Source of the DNA: Novosphingobium sp. EMRT-2
Lineage (GTDB): Bacteria > Pseudomonadota > Alphaproteobacteria > Sphingomonadales > Sphingomonadaceae
Direction: 5' to 3'
NCBI RefSeq assembly: GCF_005145025.1
Contig: NZ_CP039695.1
Location: 1,607,501-1,671,500, forward strand
DNA: 64,000 nt
Shown here: piece after piece, positions 39,910 through 48,364 of the stretch
How positions within the stretch are numbered: the stretch's first letter is position 1
Layout of the letters: each line of letters opens with the position of its first letter
Notes under the pieces: model-generated
The model's database searches: none
The model's input: the letters and a program-made list of their open reading frames with translations, nothing else
What the model was told of the DNA's origin: nothing
Position numbers and translations under genes: made by a program

Positions 39910-40149
39910 ATGGACCGCGCCGCAACCGCCAACCGGATCGCCGAGCTGATCGAGCCGTTCAACAAGAAGGGCATCGCGATCGCCGAGGGGACGACCTTTG
40001 CCGGCGACCTTGAATGGGACAGCCTGACGGTGATGGACTTCGTGGCGGCCATCGAGGACGAATTCGACATCATCATCAGCATGAACCAGCAGGCCGAGAT
40101 CGAAACCTACGGCCAGCTGATCGATGCCGTGACCAAACTGCAAGGCTGA
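39910..40149 (+). CDS. Acyl carrier protein linked to serine palmitoyltransferase
   Basis: The 79-residue protein has the phosphopantetheine site EWDSLTVMDF with S38. It starts at ATG 39910 after a GGAGA site. Only 8 bp separate it from spt, a coupling known in sphingolipid-producing bacteria, where a dedicated ACP supplies the acyl chain. It differs from housekeeping AcpP (DSL context EWDSL, not GADSL). Confidence 0.9.
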   Translation: MDRAATANRIAELIEPFNKKGIAIAEGTTFAGDLEWDSLTVMDFVAAIEDEFDIIISMNQQAEIETYGQLIDAVTKLQG

Positions 40150-40157
40150 CGCGCCAA

Positions 40158-41357
40158 ATGACCGATCTGTTCAGCAAGTTCGACCCGCTGATCGAACAGC
40201 GCCGCGCCCTTCTCGCCGGCGGGGTGGAAGACCCGTTCAACCTGGTGATGGAACGCGTGCTTTCGCCCACCGTCGCGGTGTGCAACGGGCGCGAGACGAT
40301 CCTGCTCGGCACCTACAACTACATGGGCATGACGTTCGATCCCGACGTGATCCTGGCGGGCAAGCAGGCGCTGGACGATTTCGGTTCGGGCACCACCGGC
40401 AGCCGCGTGCTGAACGGCACGTATGCCGGGCACCGCGCCGTGGAGGACGCGCTCAAGGAATTCTACGGGATGGAGCACGCCATGGTGTTCTCCACCGGAT
40501 ACCAGGCGAACCTGGGGATCATCAGCACCATCGCCGGCAAGGGCGACTACATCGTGCTCGACATCGACAGCCACGCCTCCATCTGGGACGGCTGCAAGAT
40601 GGGCGACGCCGAAGTGGTGCCGTTCAAGCACAACGACATCGTGGCCATGGAAAAGCGCCTGAAGCGCATCCCCGAAGGCGCGGGCAAGCTGGTGGTGCTG
40701 GAAGGCGTCTATTCGATGCTGGGCGACATCGCCCCGCTGAAGGAGATGATCGCCGTCGCCAAGGAAAACGGCGCGATGGTGCTGGTGGACGAGGCGCATT
40801 CGATGGGCTTCATCGGCCCCAATGGGCGCGGCGTGGCCGAAGAGCAGGGCGTGCTGGACGACGTGGACTTCGTGATCGGCACGTTCTCCAAGTCGGTCGG
40901 CACCGTCGGCGGCTTCTGCGTTTCCAACCACCCCAAGTTCGAGATCCTGCGGCTGGTCTGCCGCCCCTATGTCTTCACCGCCAGCCTGCCGCCGAGCGTG
41001 GTCCACACCGCGGCGACATCGATCCGCAAGCTGATGCACGCGGGCAACAAGCGCGCGCACCTGTGGGAAAATTCGCGCACGCTGCACAAGGGCCTGCGCG
41101 ACCGGGGCTTCCAGCTTGGCACCGAGGAGCCGCAAAGCGCAATCATCTCGGTCATCATGCCCGACCTGGAACGCGGCGCGGGCATGTGGGAAGCGCTGCT
41201 CCACGAAGGGCTGTACGTGAACCTGGCGCGGCCGCCGGCAACGCCCGCCGGGATGACGCTGCTGCGCTGTTCGCTGTGCGCGGAGCACACCGCGGAACAG
41301 GTGCAGACGATCATCGGCATGTTCGAACGCGCGGGCAGGAAAGCCGGAATCATCTGA
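40158..41357 (+). CDS. spt: Serine palmitoyltransferase
   Basis: SPT condenses serine with palmitoyl-CoA (or acyl-ACP) to 3-ketodihydrosphingosine, the first step of sphingolipid synthesis. The 399-residue protein is an alpha-oxoamine synthase: NYNYMG-like TYNYMGMTFDPDVI near residue 52, GTTGSRVLNGTYAGH near 78, the DEAHSMGFIGPNGRG block near 211, and PLP lysine K245 in TFSKSVGTVGGF. Length and the TFSKSVGTVGGF motif fit bacterial soluble SPT of sphingomonads. It starts 8 bp after acp. Confidence 0.94.
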   Translation: MTDLFSKFDPLIEQRRALLAGGVEDPFNLVMERVLSPTVAVCNGRETILLGTYNYMGMTFDPDVILAGKQALDDFGSGTTGSRVLNGTYAGHRAVEDALKEFYGMEHAMVFSTGYQANLGIISTIAGKGDYIVLDIDSHASIWDGCKMGDAEVVPFKHNDIVAMEKRLKRIPEGAGKLVVLEGVYSMLGDIAPLKEMIAVAKENGAMVLVDEAHSMGFIGPNGRGVAEEQGVLDDVDFVIGTFSKSVGTVGGFCVSNHPKFEILRLVCRPYVFTASLPPSVVHTAATSIRKLMHAGNKRAHLWENSRTLHKGLRDRGFQLGTEEPQSAIISVIMPDLERGAGMWEALLHEGLYVNLARPPATPAGMTLLRCSLCAEHTAEQVQTIIGMFERAGRKAGII

Positions 41358-41364
41358 CCGTGAT

Positions 41365-41392
41365 GGCTGGCCGGAGGATATTCCGGCCAGCC
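41365..41392. terminator. Stem-loop between convergent spt and usg
   Basis: GGCTGGCCGGA and TCCGGCCAGCC form an 11-bp perfect stem with a six-base loop, 8 bp after the spt stop. There is no following T-run on either strand, so it is a probable 3'-end-stabilising or Rho-assisted terminator. Confidence 0.6.
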
Positions 41393-41408
41393 GGTTGGTG
41401 CCATTCCG

Positions 41409-41678
41409 TCAGTGCAGCCGGATCTCGCCGTCCACCGCCCGCCATTCGCTGGGGCGGATCAGATGGTTGTGCGCCACGCGGACCGAATGGATCACCGCCT
41501 CGATATCGCGCCGCCAGAAGTCGAGGAACCGTTTCAGTTCCGGGAACCGGGGTGCGACGTCGTAGCGCTGCAGGACGAATTCCTGCAGCAGGCTGGGATG
41601 ATCGGGCATGTAGTAATGGATCTGCCAGGTGGCCAGCCCGTAACCGGCCAACTGAAGCCGAAAGTCGCTGTCTTCCAT
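41409..41678 (-). CDS. usg: Usg family protein
   Basis: The 89-residue protein is a full Usg family member: QLAGYGLATWQIHYYMPDHP near residue 9, LLQEFVLQRYDVAPRFPELK near 30, then FLDFWRRDIEAVIHSVRVAH. Usg was first noted near trp genes and proposed as a phosphoribosylanthranilate isomerase partner, but its role is unproven. No trp genes lie here. Its upstream region contains the repeated element at 41771-41787. Confidence 0.92.
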   Translation of the reverse strand: MEDSDFRLQLAGYGLATWQIHYYMPDHPSLLQEFVLQRYDVAPRFPELKRFLDFWRRDIEAVIHSVRVAHNHLIRPSEWRAVDGEIRLH

Positions 41679-41736
41679 AGTCCTCCTTCCCCCTCGCTGG
41701 TGAAGAAATACCGGGAAGCAGCATGCTCCTTCATGG

Positions 41737-41787
41737 TTAACGGACCGTCAACGGGGTCCGTGGCACTTTTTTGTGCATTGCAACAAA
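41737..41787. promoter_or_regulatory. usg upstream region: CtrA-like half site, hairpin and TGCATTGCAACAAA element
   Basis: TTAA-CGGACCG-TCAA at 41737-41751 matches 7 of 8 CtrA-box bases. CGGACC/GGTCCG at 41741-41760 forms an inverted repeat followed by TTTTTT. TGCATTGCAACAAA at 41774-41787 is identical to 557-570 upstream of galU. The functional relation of these to usg is inference. Confidence 0.4.
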
Positions 41788-41803
41788 CAGGAACGCGTGC
41801 GGT

Positions 41804-42460
41804 TCAGGCGCTGGCGGTGACCGACTGCATCGTGGCGCCGCTGCATTCGTCGGCGCCCTTCTGCCCGTGCCCGCCCAGCATCGCGGCGGCGACGAAGCCG
41901 GCCAGGATCAGCGCGATGAACCCGATCACGGCAAAGCCGAGATAGCGATCGATCCACGCCTTGATCGGCGCGCCGAACAGGCGGAACAGCACGCCCACGA
42001 TCATGAAGCCGATGCTGCGCGAGATCAGGCTGGCGAGCAGGAACTTGCCGATCGGCATACCGATGAAGCCGGCGGTGATGGTGATCAGCTTGAACGGGAT
42101 TGGCGTGGCGCCCTTGGCGATGATCGCGAGGAAGCCCGCCTCGCCCCGCAGCTTGCATGCGGCATAGGGGAAGCTCTGCGTCAGGTGCAGCGCGGACAGC
42201 AGCTGTTCGCCCACGCTGGCGAACAGGAAATGGCCGATCGCATAGCCCAGCATCCCGCCGATGACCGAGGCAATCACAGTGATCGCGGCGAAGCGGACCG
42301 CCTTCTTCGGTTCGGCCAGGCACATCAGCCCCAGCAGCGGATGCGGCGGGATCGGGAAGAAGCTGGCCTCGACGAACGCGAACAGGGCAAGCCACCATTC
42401 GGCACGCGGATGCGAGGCCTTGGCCATGGTCCAGTCATAGAGGCGGCGAAGCATGGGCAA
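41804..42460 (-). CDS. YqaA-family membrane protein (VTT/DedA-like)
   Basis: The 218-residue protein has the YqaA pattern: EASFFPIPPHPLLGLM near residue 32 (the FxPxPP motif), GMLGYAIGHFLF near 71, a GATPIPFKLITITAGFIGMP motif near 122, and a further membrane helix. DedA/VTT proteins act in lipid flipping or membrane homeostasis. Start is ATG 42460 or 42454. It is divergent from the GTA cluster. Confidence 0.9.
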   Translation of the reverse strand: MPMLRRLYDWTMAKASHPRAEWWLALFAFVEASFFPIPPHPLLGLMCLAEPKKAVRFAAITVIASVIGGMLGYAIGHFLFASVGEQLLSALHLTQSFPYAACKLRGEAGFLAIIAKGATPIPFKLITITAGFIGMPIGKFLLASLISRSIGFMIVGVLFRLFGAPIKAWIDRYLGFAVIGFIALILAGFVAAAMLGGHGQKGADECSGATMQSVTASA

Positions 42461-42552
42461 GGCATCCGTTAACGCGGCTGAGTATCGCGCGGGTGCTTAG
42501 GGCAGCGGGCGGCAAAGTGCCATAGGCGGAATATCCGGCCCGCAGTTCGGCC

Positions 42553-42589
42553 TTGACAACGTGACGCTAAATGAGTACATAACAGGAAC
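42553..42589 (+). promoter_or_regulatory. Probable sigma-70 promoter of the GTA cluster with LexA-like box
   Basis: TTGACA (42553-42558) and TACATA (42576-42581) are separated by exactly 17 bp. Overlapping the -10 box, GTAC-ATAACAG-GAAC (42575-42589) matches 7 of 8 bases of the alphaproteobacterial LexA box in its GAAC-N7-GAAC orientation. Transcription would begin near 42588, about 70 nt before the first GTA gene. Direct LexA control is inference; one base in the first half-site deviates. Confidence 0.6.
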
Positions 42590-42659
42590 ATCGTGAAAGA
42601 CCGAGTCGCCCGCCCCCCGTGGTGACCGGCGCGAAACCTTCCCCAGATACGGATATTTC

Positions 42660-43199
42660 ATGTCAGCCAGATCAACGGGCGCGTCCCCGACGCGTGCCGC
42701 AAAACCGCGTGCGGGCGAAACGTCCACGCGACGGGGACCCGCGCCGCCGCGCTGGGTCAAACCGTTCCTGGCCGCATTGGCCGATACATCCAACGTCGCC
42801 GCCGCCGCGCGCAAGGCCAAGATCGACACCTCGGCCGCCTACCAGCGCCGCCGCAACGATGCCGAGTTCAACCGCCAGTGGCAGATCGCGCTGTGCGAGG
42901 GGTACGACAACCTGGAAATGGAACTGCTGCACCGGCTGCGCACCGGCGAAGTGAAGCCGCCCCCCGGCGCGAAACGGGCGGCGCGATCGTTCGACAACGC
43001 CACCGCGTTCCGTCTGCTGGCCGCCCACCGCGAAAGCGCGGCGCGCCAGCGCGCCGTCCGCGATCAGGTGAGCGCCGCCGACATCCGCGCCTCGATCGAC
43101 CGCAAAGTCGAGGAACTGCGCCAGCGCGTGATGGCGGCGAAGGCCGCGCGCGGGGCGGTGACAGCGGGGACAACGAAGGAAACCGGCAATGCCGGCTGA
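42660..43199 (+). CDS. GTA g1-position protein, probable small terminase
   Basis: The 179-residue protein has a basic N-terminus, then a helix-turn-helix-like part (FLAALADTSNVAAAARKAKI split, then DTSAAYQRRRNDAEF) as in small terminase subunits, and a charged C-terminal coiled coil. It is followed by the large terminase with an 11-bp overlap. In GTAs, packaging is headful and non-specific, so this protein would have lost site recognition. Confidence 0.75.
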   Translation: MSARSTGASPTRAAKPRAGETSTRRGPAPPRWVKPFLAALADTSNVAAAARKAKIDTSAAYQRRRNDAEFNRQWQIALCEGYDNLEMELLHRLRTGEVKPPPGAKRAARSFDNATAFRLLAAHRESAARQRAVRDQVSAADIRASIDRKVEELRQRVMAAKAARGAVTAGTTKETGNAG

Positions 43200-44517
43200 C
43201 CGGCTGGATTTCCTGCGCGACGACCAGGACGGCCTCGGCGCGGACATCGGCGAGGCCTTCGATCAAAGCGAAAGGGACGAATGGCACTGGAACTGGCCGC
43301 TGTGGGCGCGCACCGCGCAACTGCCGCCCGAGGGCGACTGGCGCGTCTGGCTGGTGATGGCCGGGCGCGGCTTCGGCAAGACCCGCGCCGGCGCGGAATG
43401 GGTGCGGACCATCGCCGAGGCCGATCACGAGGCCCGCATCGCGCTGGTGGGCGCTTCGTTGCACGAGGCGCGGGCGGTGATGGTCGAGGGCGAAAGCGGG
43501 GTGATGGCGGTGTGTCCGCCGCACCGCCGCCCGCGCTTCGAGCCATCGCTGCGGCGCGTGATCTGGCCCAACGGCGCGCAGGCGATGCTCTATTCGGCGG
43601 GCGAGCCGGAATCGCTGCGCGGACCGCAGCACAGCCACGCCTGGTGCGACGAAATCGCCAAATGGGATGACGGCCAAGCGCAGGCCCGGCGCAGCTGGGA
43701 CAACCTGCTGCTGGGCCTGCGGCTGGGCACCGCTCCGCGCATCGTAGCGACCACCACGCCGCGCGCGGTGCCGCTGGTGCGCCGCCTGCTGGAGCAGGCC
43801 GCCAGCGATGCCGACGTGACGGTGACGCGCGGCGGCACGCGGGAGAACATCGCGCATCTGCCCACGCGGTTCATCGCCGACGTCGAGCGCGAATTCGGCG
43901 GCACGCTGCTGGGCCGGCAGGAACTGGACGGCGAACTGATCGAGGACCTGCCCGGCGCGCTGTGGACGCGCGCGTTGCTGGAACGGTGCCGCGATGGCGC
44001 AGTGCCGCCGATGACCCGCGTGGTCGTGGGCGTCGATCCCCCGGCCAGCGCGCGGGGTGATGCCTGCGGGATCGTGGTCTGCGGACTGGGCGAAGACCGG
44101 ATCGCGCGCGTGCTGGCCGATGCCTCGATCGAGCAAGCCAGCCCCGAACGCTGGGCCGGCGCGGTGCGCGATGCCGCGCGGGCATGGGCGGCGGACCGGG
44201 TGGTGGCCGAAGCCAACCAGGGCGGCGAAATGGTGGGCGCGGTGCTGTGCGCGGCCAATGCCACCCTGCCGCTGCGGCTGGTCCATGCCAGCCGGGGCAA
44301 GGTGGCGCGCGCCGAGCCAGTCGCCGCGCTCTACGAATCCGGGCGCGTGCGCCATGCCGGTATGTTCGCCCGGCTGGAGGACGAACTGTGCGGGCTGATG
44401 CCGGGCGGTTCCTACCAGGGGCCCGGACGATCGCCCGACCGGGCGGACGCCTGCGTCTGGGCGCTGACCGAACTGATGCTGGGCCGCGCGGGCGAACCGC
44501 GCGTGTGGTTCGACTGA
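43189..44517 (+). CDS. GTA terminase large subunit (g2)
   Basis: The 442-residue DNA packaging motor has a Walker A motif AGRGFGKTRAG (K64), Walker B with CDEI (D154, E155), and an RNase-H-type nuclease aspartate D283 in VVVGVDPPAS, followed by an EANQGGE motif near residue 353. It packages host DNA into capsids. Both ATPase and nuclease sites look intact, supporting a working cluster. Adjacent portal begins 23 bp later. Confidence 0.95.
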   Translation: MPADRLDFLRDDQDGLGADIGEAFDQSERDEWHWNWPLWARTAQLPPEGDWRVWLVMAGRGFGKTRAGAEWVRTIAEADHEARIALVGASLHEARAVMVEGESGVMAVCPPHRRPRFEPSLRRVIWPNGAQAMLYSAGEPESLRGPQHSHAWCDEIAKWDDGQAQARRSWDNLLLGLRLGTAPRIVATTTPRAVPLVRRLLEQAASDADVTVTRGGTRENIAHLPTRFIADVEREFGGTLLGRQELDGELIEDLPGALWTRALLERCRDGAVPPMTRVVVGVDPPASARGDACGIVVCGLGEDRIARVLADASIEQASPERWAGAVRDAARAWAADRVVAEANQGGEMVGAVLCAANATLPLRLVHASRGKVARAEPVAALYESGRVRHAGMFARLEDELCGLMPGGSYQGPGRSPDRADACVWALTELMLGRAGEPRVWFD

Positions 44518-44540
44518 CATTTCCGACAGAAAGGCCGTTC

Positions 44541-45707
44541 ATGTCCTTTTTTCAATCGCTTGCCGCCGCCTTCAAGGGCGAGCCGGTGACGCCGCGCGCG
44601 CCCTTGGGGCGCAGCTTCGTCTCGCCCTGGGTGGAAGCCTTCGAAGCACGCGGCACCGCCGGCACGCGAATGCCGATCCATTATCCGGCCGCGATCCGCG
44701 AAGCCTATCTGCGCAACCCCGTGGCGCAGCGCGCGGTGCGGCTGGTGGCCGAAGGGGTGGGCAGCGCTCCGGTGCGCGCCTCCCACCCCGCACTCGCCGC
44801 GCTGATCGCGGCGACGAGCGCGGGGCAGGCGCTGCTGGAAACGCTGGCCAGCCAGTTGCTGCTGCACGGCAACGGCTATGTGCAGGTGCTGCGCGACGCC
44901 GAAGGCAATCCCGCCGAACTGTTTGCGCTGCGCCCGGAGCGGGTGACGATCGTGCCCGACGCGGCGGGGTGGCCGGCGGCGTTCCTCTACAAGGTGGGTG
45001 AACGATCGCTGACGATCGACGCGGTGGACGACCTGGGCCTGCCCAACCTGATCCATATCCGCAGCTACCATCCCGGCGACGATCATTACGGAGCGGGCTG
45101 CCTCGAAGCGGCGGACGAGGCAGTGGCGCTGCACAACGCGGCGGCGCGGTGGAACCGGGCGCTGCTGGAAAACGCGGCGCGGCCATCGGGTGCACTGGTC
45201 TATGATCCGGGCGAGCCGGGCGCGGCACTTTCCGCCGACCAGTTCGAGCGTATCCGCGCAGAATTGGCGAACGCCTTTTCCGGGCAGGCCAATGCCGGGC
45301 GGCCGATGCTGCTGGAAGGCGGCCTGAAATGGCAGGCGATAGCGCTGACTCCGGCGGACATGGACTTCGCCACGCTGAAAGCCGCCGCCGCGCGCGACAT
45401 TGCGCTGGCGTTCGGCGTGCCGCCGATGCTGATCGGCCTGCCGGGCGACAGCACCTATGCCAATTATCGCGAGGCCAACCGCGCGCTGTGGCGGCTGACG
45501 CTGCTGCCGCTGGCCGCCAAGATCCTCGACGCGCTGGGCGAAGGGCTGGCGCCGTGGTTCGCGGACGCCAGCCTGGCGGTCGACGTGGACGGGATTCCGG
45601 CGCTGTCCGAGGATCGCGAACGGTTGTGGTCGCAGGTGAGCGCTGCCGATTTCCTGTCCGCCGACGAAAAGCGCGCGATGCTGGGTATCGCCCCGGTGCA
45701 GCCGTGA
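44541..45707 (+). CDS. GTA portal protein (g3, HK97 family)
   Basis: The 388-residue protein starts at ATG 44541 after AGAAAGG. It begins MSFFQSLAAAFKGE and has the HK97-type portal segments HGNGYVQVLRDAEGNP near residue 112, HIRSYHPGDDHYGAG near 172, and FGVPPMLIGLPGDSTYANYR (residues about 293-312). The portal forms the dodecameric channel for DNA entry and tail joining. Confidence 0.95.
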   Translation: MSFFQSLAAAFKGEPVTPRAPLGRSFVSPWVEAFEARGTAGTRMPIHYPAAIREAYLRNPVAQRAVRLVAEGVGSAPVRASHPALAALIAATSAGQALLETLASQLLLHGNGYVQVLRDAEGNPAELFALRPERVTIVPDAAGWPAAFLYKVGERSLTIDAVDDLGLPNLIHIRSYHPGDDHYGAGCLEAADEAVALHNAAARWNRALLENAARPSGALVYDPGEPGAALSADQFERIRAELANAFSGQANAGRPMLLEGGLKWQAIALTPADMDFATLKAAAARDIALAFGVPPMLIGLPGDSTYANYREANRALWRLTLLPLAAKILDALGEGLAPWFADASLAVDVDGIPALSEDRERLWSQVSAADFLSADEKRAMLGIAPVQP

Positions 45708-46012
45708 TGCGCGAGGAGATGCTGGCGCGGCTGATCGCGCAGGCGGAAGCCGAAGGATCGGATCTGGTGACGCTGCGCGCCGTGGTGGAAGAAGCCTGCG
45801 ACCTGGGCGCGGCGCGCGTGCTGGAGCGGATGGGCCTGGCCGACGAGACCGCGCACGCCGACCTGATCGAGCTGCGGCAACTGCTGCAAGCCTGGCGCGA
45901 CGCCAAGACAAGCGCATGGCAGGCCGTGGTGGACTGGGCCGTCCGCGCCGTGCTGGCACTGCTGCTGGTGGGGATCGTGGTGCGGCTTGGCCTGTGGGAC
46001 ATGATCCGGTGA
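45707..46012 (+). CDS. GTA g3.5-position small membrane protein (DUF6127-like)
   Basis: The 101-residue protein overlaps the portal stop by one base (TGATG). It has an acidic helical N-terminus (LRAVVEEACDLGAARVLERM) and a single C-terminal transmembrane helix (AVRAVLALLLVGIVVRLG). The position matches RcGTA g3.5, whose role is unknown. GTG 45704 is also in frame. Confidence 0.8.
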   Translation: MREEMLARLIAQAEAEGSDLVTLRAVVEEACDLGAARVLERMGLADETAHADLIELRQLLQAWRDAKTSAWQAVVDWAVRAVLALLLVGIVVRLGLWDMIR

Positions 46013-46428
46013 GTGCCCCGCAAGCGCCGCTGCGCTTTGCCGGCTATGCCGCGATCTTCGACAAGCGCGACAGCGGCGGTGACGTGATCCGGCAAGGCGC
46101 CTTCGCCCGCAGCCTGACGCAACGCGCAGAGCGGGGCGAGCGGCTGCCGCTTTATTGGCAGCACCGCCCCGACCGCCGGATCGGCTGGATCGACGCCGCC
46201 ATCGAGGACCATCGCGGCCTGCGCGTGACCGGCACGATCGACGCGTCGGCCGGGTTGCCAGCACGGGCGCTGGTCACCCGCGCCGTGAACGGCCTGTCGT
46301 TCGGCTACCGCGTGACGGCGGGCCATGCCACGCCGGACGGGCGCGAACTGCACGCGGTGGACATTCTGGAAGTCAGCCTCGTCTCCCGCCCGATGCAGCC
46401 ATCGGCGCGCGTGCATCTGGCCGGCTGA
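46009..46428 (+). CDS. GTA prohead protease (g4, HK97 family)
   Basis: Start is GTG 46009 overlapping the previous stop (GTGA), giving 139 residues. The catalytic histidine H52 is in LYWQHRPDRRIG and the serine S97 in NGLSFGYRV; the aspartate-bearing FDKRDSGGDVIRQGAF near residue 17 is standard. The protease cleaves the scaffold part of the capsid protein during head maturation. Confidence 0.93.
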   Translation: MSAPQAPLRFAGYAAIFDKRDSGGDVIRQGAFARSLTQRAERGERLPLYWQHRPDRRIGWIDAAIEDHRGLRVTGTIDASAGLPARALVTRAVNGLSFGYRVTAGHATPDGRELHAVDILEVSLVSRPMQPSARVHLAG

Positions 46429-46462
46429 GCCGCCCCCCTTTTCTTCCTGCCCTGTTTCTTCG

Positions 46463-46482
46463 GGCCGCCTTTTCGGGCGGCC
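46463..46482 (+). repeat. Hairpin between protease and capsid genes
   Basis: GGCCGCC and GGCGGCC form a 7-bp perfect stem with loop TTTTCG. It lies 30 bp before the capsid start codon, and no T-run follows. It may be a processing site or 5'-end protector that raises capsid mRNA levels. It is not a clear terminator. Confidence 0.6.
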
Positions 46483-46512
46483 TCATTCCCCGCCGAAAGG
46501 ACGTTCGACCCC

Positions 46513-47667
46513 ATGGACATCGAAGCACCCGCCCCCATCGAAACCAAGAACGACGCCTTCGACGCCTCGTTCGACATCGTTGCCCGTCAGGACGCGCAGG
46601 ACGAGGCGCTGGCCGCGGTCCGTACCGACATCGAGGAGGTGAAAGGCCGGCTCGACAAGGTCGGCCGCGCCGCGATCCGCCCGCTGCTGGCCGGCGGATC
46701 GCCCACCGGCACGGAGATGAAGGGCTTCGTCGACGGCTATCTGCGCCATGGCCGCGAGAGCGAACTCAAATCGCTGTCGCAGGGCGTGGCGGCCGATGGC
46801 GGCTATGCCGTACCGCGCGAGATCGACGAGGTGCTGGCGAAGCGGCTGGCCGAAATCAGCCCGATTCGGTCGATCGCCTCGGTCGTCCGCACCGGCACCA
46901 GCGGGTTCCGCCGGCTGATCTCGATCGGCGGCACGGCATCGGGCTGGGTTTCCGAAACCGCCGCGCGGCCCGAGACCGCCAGCCCCAAACTGGCCGAGAT
47001 CGCGCCGCCGTGGGGCGAACTCTACGCCAACCCGTCCGCCACGCAGGCCATGCTCGATGACGCCGCGTTCGACGTGGCGGAGTGGCTGGCTGGCGAGATC
47101 GCCACCGAGTTCGCGCGGGCCGAGGGCGCGGCCTTCATCAACGGCAGCGGCACCAACCAGCCCAAGGGCTTCCTGACCGGCGCGACGAGCACCGCGGGCG
47201 ATGCCGCGCGGACCTTCGGCACGCTCCAGCACATCGGATCGGGCGCGGCGGCAGGGTTCGACACCAGCCCCGAAGCCAAGCTGATCGACATGGTCTTCGC
47301 GCTCAAGGCCCCGCTGCGGCAGGGTTCGGTCTGGGTGATGAATTCGACCACGATGGCCACGGTGCGCAAGTTCAAGAGCGCCGACGGCGCGTTCCTGTGG
47401 CAGCCGGGGATCGCCGAGGGCCAGCCCAACCGCCTGCTGGGCTACCCGGTGATCGAGGCGGAGGACATGCCCGACGTGGCCGCCGGCGCGCTGCCGATCG
47501 CCTTCGGCAACTTCCAGGCGGGCTACCTGATCGCCGAGCGCAACCAGACCACGATCCTGCGCGATCCCTACAGCAACAAGCCCTACGTCCAGTTCTACGC
47601 CACCAAGCGCGTGGGCGGGCAGCTGCTCGACAGCGACGCGATCAAGCTGCTGAAGATCACCACCTGA
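46513..47667 (+). CDS. GTA major capsid protein (g5, HK97 fold)
   Basis: The 384-residue protein has an N-terminal helical scaffold (residues about 1-60, coiled coil ending in RLDKVGRAA), then the HK97 capsid fold: SQGVAADGGYAVPREIDEVL near 91, an EGAAFINGSGTNQPKGFL block near 206, RLLGYPVIEAEDMPD near 307. The protease g4 would remove the N-terminal scaffold. Two hairpins bracket this gene. Confidence 0.96.
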   Translation: MDIEAPAPIETKNDAFDASFDIVARQDAQDEALAAVRTDIEEVKGRLDKVGRAAIRPLLAGGSPTGTEMKGFVDGYLRHGRESELKSLSQGVAADGGYAVPREIDEVLAKRLAEISPIRSIASVVRTGTSGFRRLISIGGTASGWVSETAARPETASPKLAEIAPPWGELYANPSATQAMLDDAAFDVAEWLAGEIATEFARAEGAAFINGSGTNQPKGFLTGATSTAGDAARTFGTLQHIGSGAAAGFDTSPEAKLIDMVFALKAPLRQGSVWVMNSTTMATVRKFKSADGAFLWQPGIAEGQPNRLLGYPVIEAEDMPDVAAGALPIAFGNFQAGYLIAERNQTTILRDPYSNKPYVQFYATKRVGGQLLDSDAIKLLKITT

Positions 47668-47726
47668 TCGCGGACACCCGCATGGCTTCCGGCGCGATTC
47701 CCCTCCCCTGGCGCGCCGGCACTGGC

Positions 47727-47762
47727 GCCCGCGATCGGTCTCCCCCCCTTCCGATCGCGGGC
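47727..47762 (+). terminator. Strong hairpin after the capsid gene
   Basis: GCCCGCGATCGG and CCGATCGCGGGC make a perfect 12-bp stem with a 12-nt loop, 60 bp behind the capsid stop. It is followed by GTCCCTTCCG, with no good T-run. It probably attenuates readthrough or protects the 3' end of a capsid-enriched transcript. Confidence 0.65.
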
Positions 47763-47803
47763 GTCCCTTCCGCCCTTCCCGACGAACAATCCCGGAGATT
47801 GCC

Positions 47804-48364
47804 ATGATGCGGGCCATCGTCACGCCGCCCGTGCTTTCGCCGGCGGCGCTTTCCGACCTGAAGGCGTGGCTGGGCATTTCCACCAGCACCGACGACGCGG
47901 AGCTGACCGCTCTCCTGATGACCGCGCTGGAACTTTGCGAAGGCTTCACCGGCACGATGCCGCTGACGGCAACCTGCGAGGACACGGTGCCCGCCTGCGG
48001 CGCATGGCAGGTGCTCTCCGCCCGCCCCGTGCAGGCGATCACCGGCGTGTGGATGCTGGCGGTGGACGGAACCCGCACCGCGCTGGAGGCCGGGGCTTAT
48101 GCCATCGATATCAGCGCGGACGGCACCGGTAAGGTGCGCCTGCGCGCGCCCGGCGATCCGGCGCGGGCGGTGGTGCGCTATACCGCCGGGCTGGCCGGCG
48201 AGTGGACCGCGCTGCCCGACGCGCTGCGCCATGGCGTGATCCGCCTTGCCGCGTATCACCACCGCGAACGCGATGACACGGGCGGCGGGAAAACCGCGCC
48301 GGTGGCACCACCGGCGGCCGTCGCCGCACTGTGGCGTCCCTGGCGGCGGATGCGTCTGTCGTGA
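47804..48364 (+). CDS. GTA head-tail connector protein (g6, gp6-like)
   Basis: The 186-residue protein shows the gp6-like adaptor pattern: LSPAALSDLKAWLGIS near residue 11, DDAELTALLMTALELCEGFTG, then ALRHGVIRLAAYHHRERD. It joins portal to tail. ATGATG offers two starts. The stop overlaps the next gene's GTG. Confidence 0.85.
   Translation: MMRAIVTPPVLSPAALSDLKAWLGISTSTDDAELTALLMTALELCEGFTGTMPLTATCEDTVPACGAWQVLSARPVQAITGVWMLAVDGTRTALEAGAYAIDISADGTGKVRLRAPGDPARAVVRYTAGLAGEWTALPDALRHGVIRLAAYHHRERDDTGGGKTAPVAPPAAVAALWRPWRRMRLS

Noticed and set aside
42593..42625. Ten-codon leader peptide in the GTA 5' UTR (GTG start)
   Set aside because: Too short to support; no regulatory codon run and no pairing hairpins of attenuation type.
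44572..48078. Minus-strand frames of 500-600 residues across the GTA genes
   Set aside because: They lie opposite portal, protease and capsid genes with intact motifs and show no recognisable domains.
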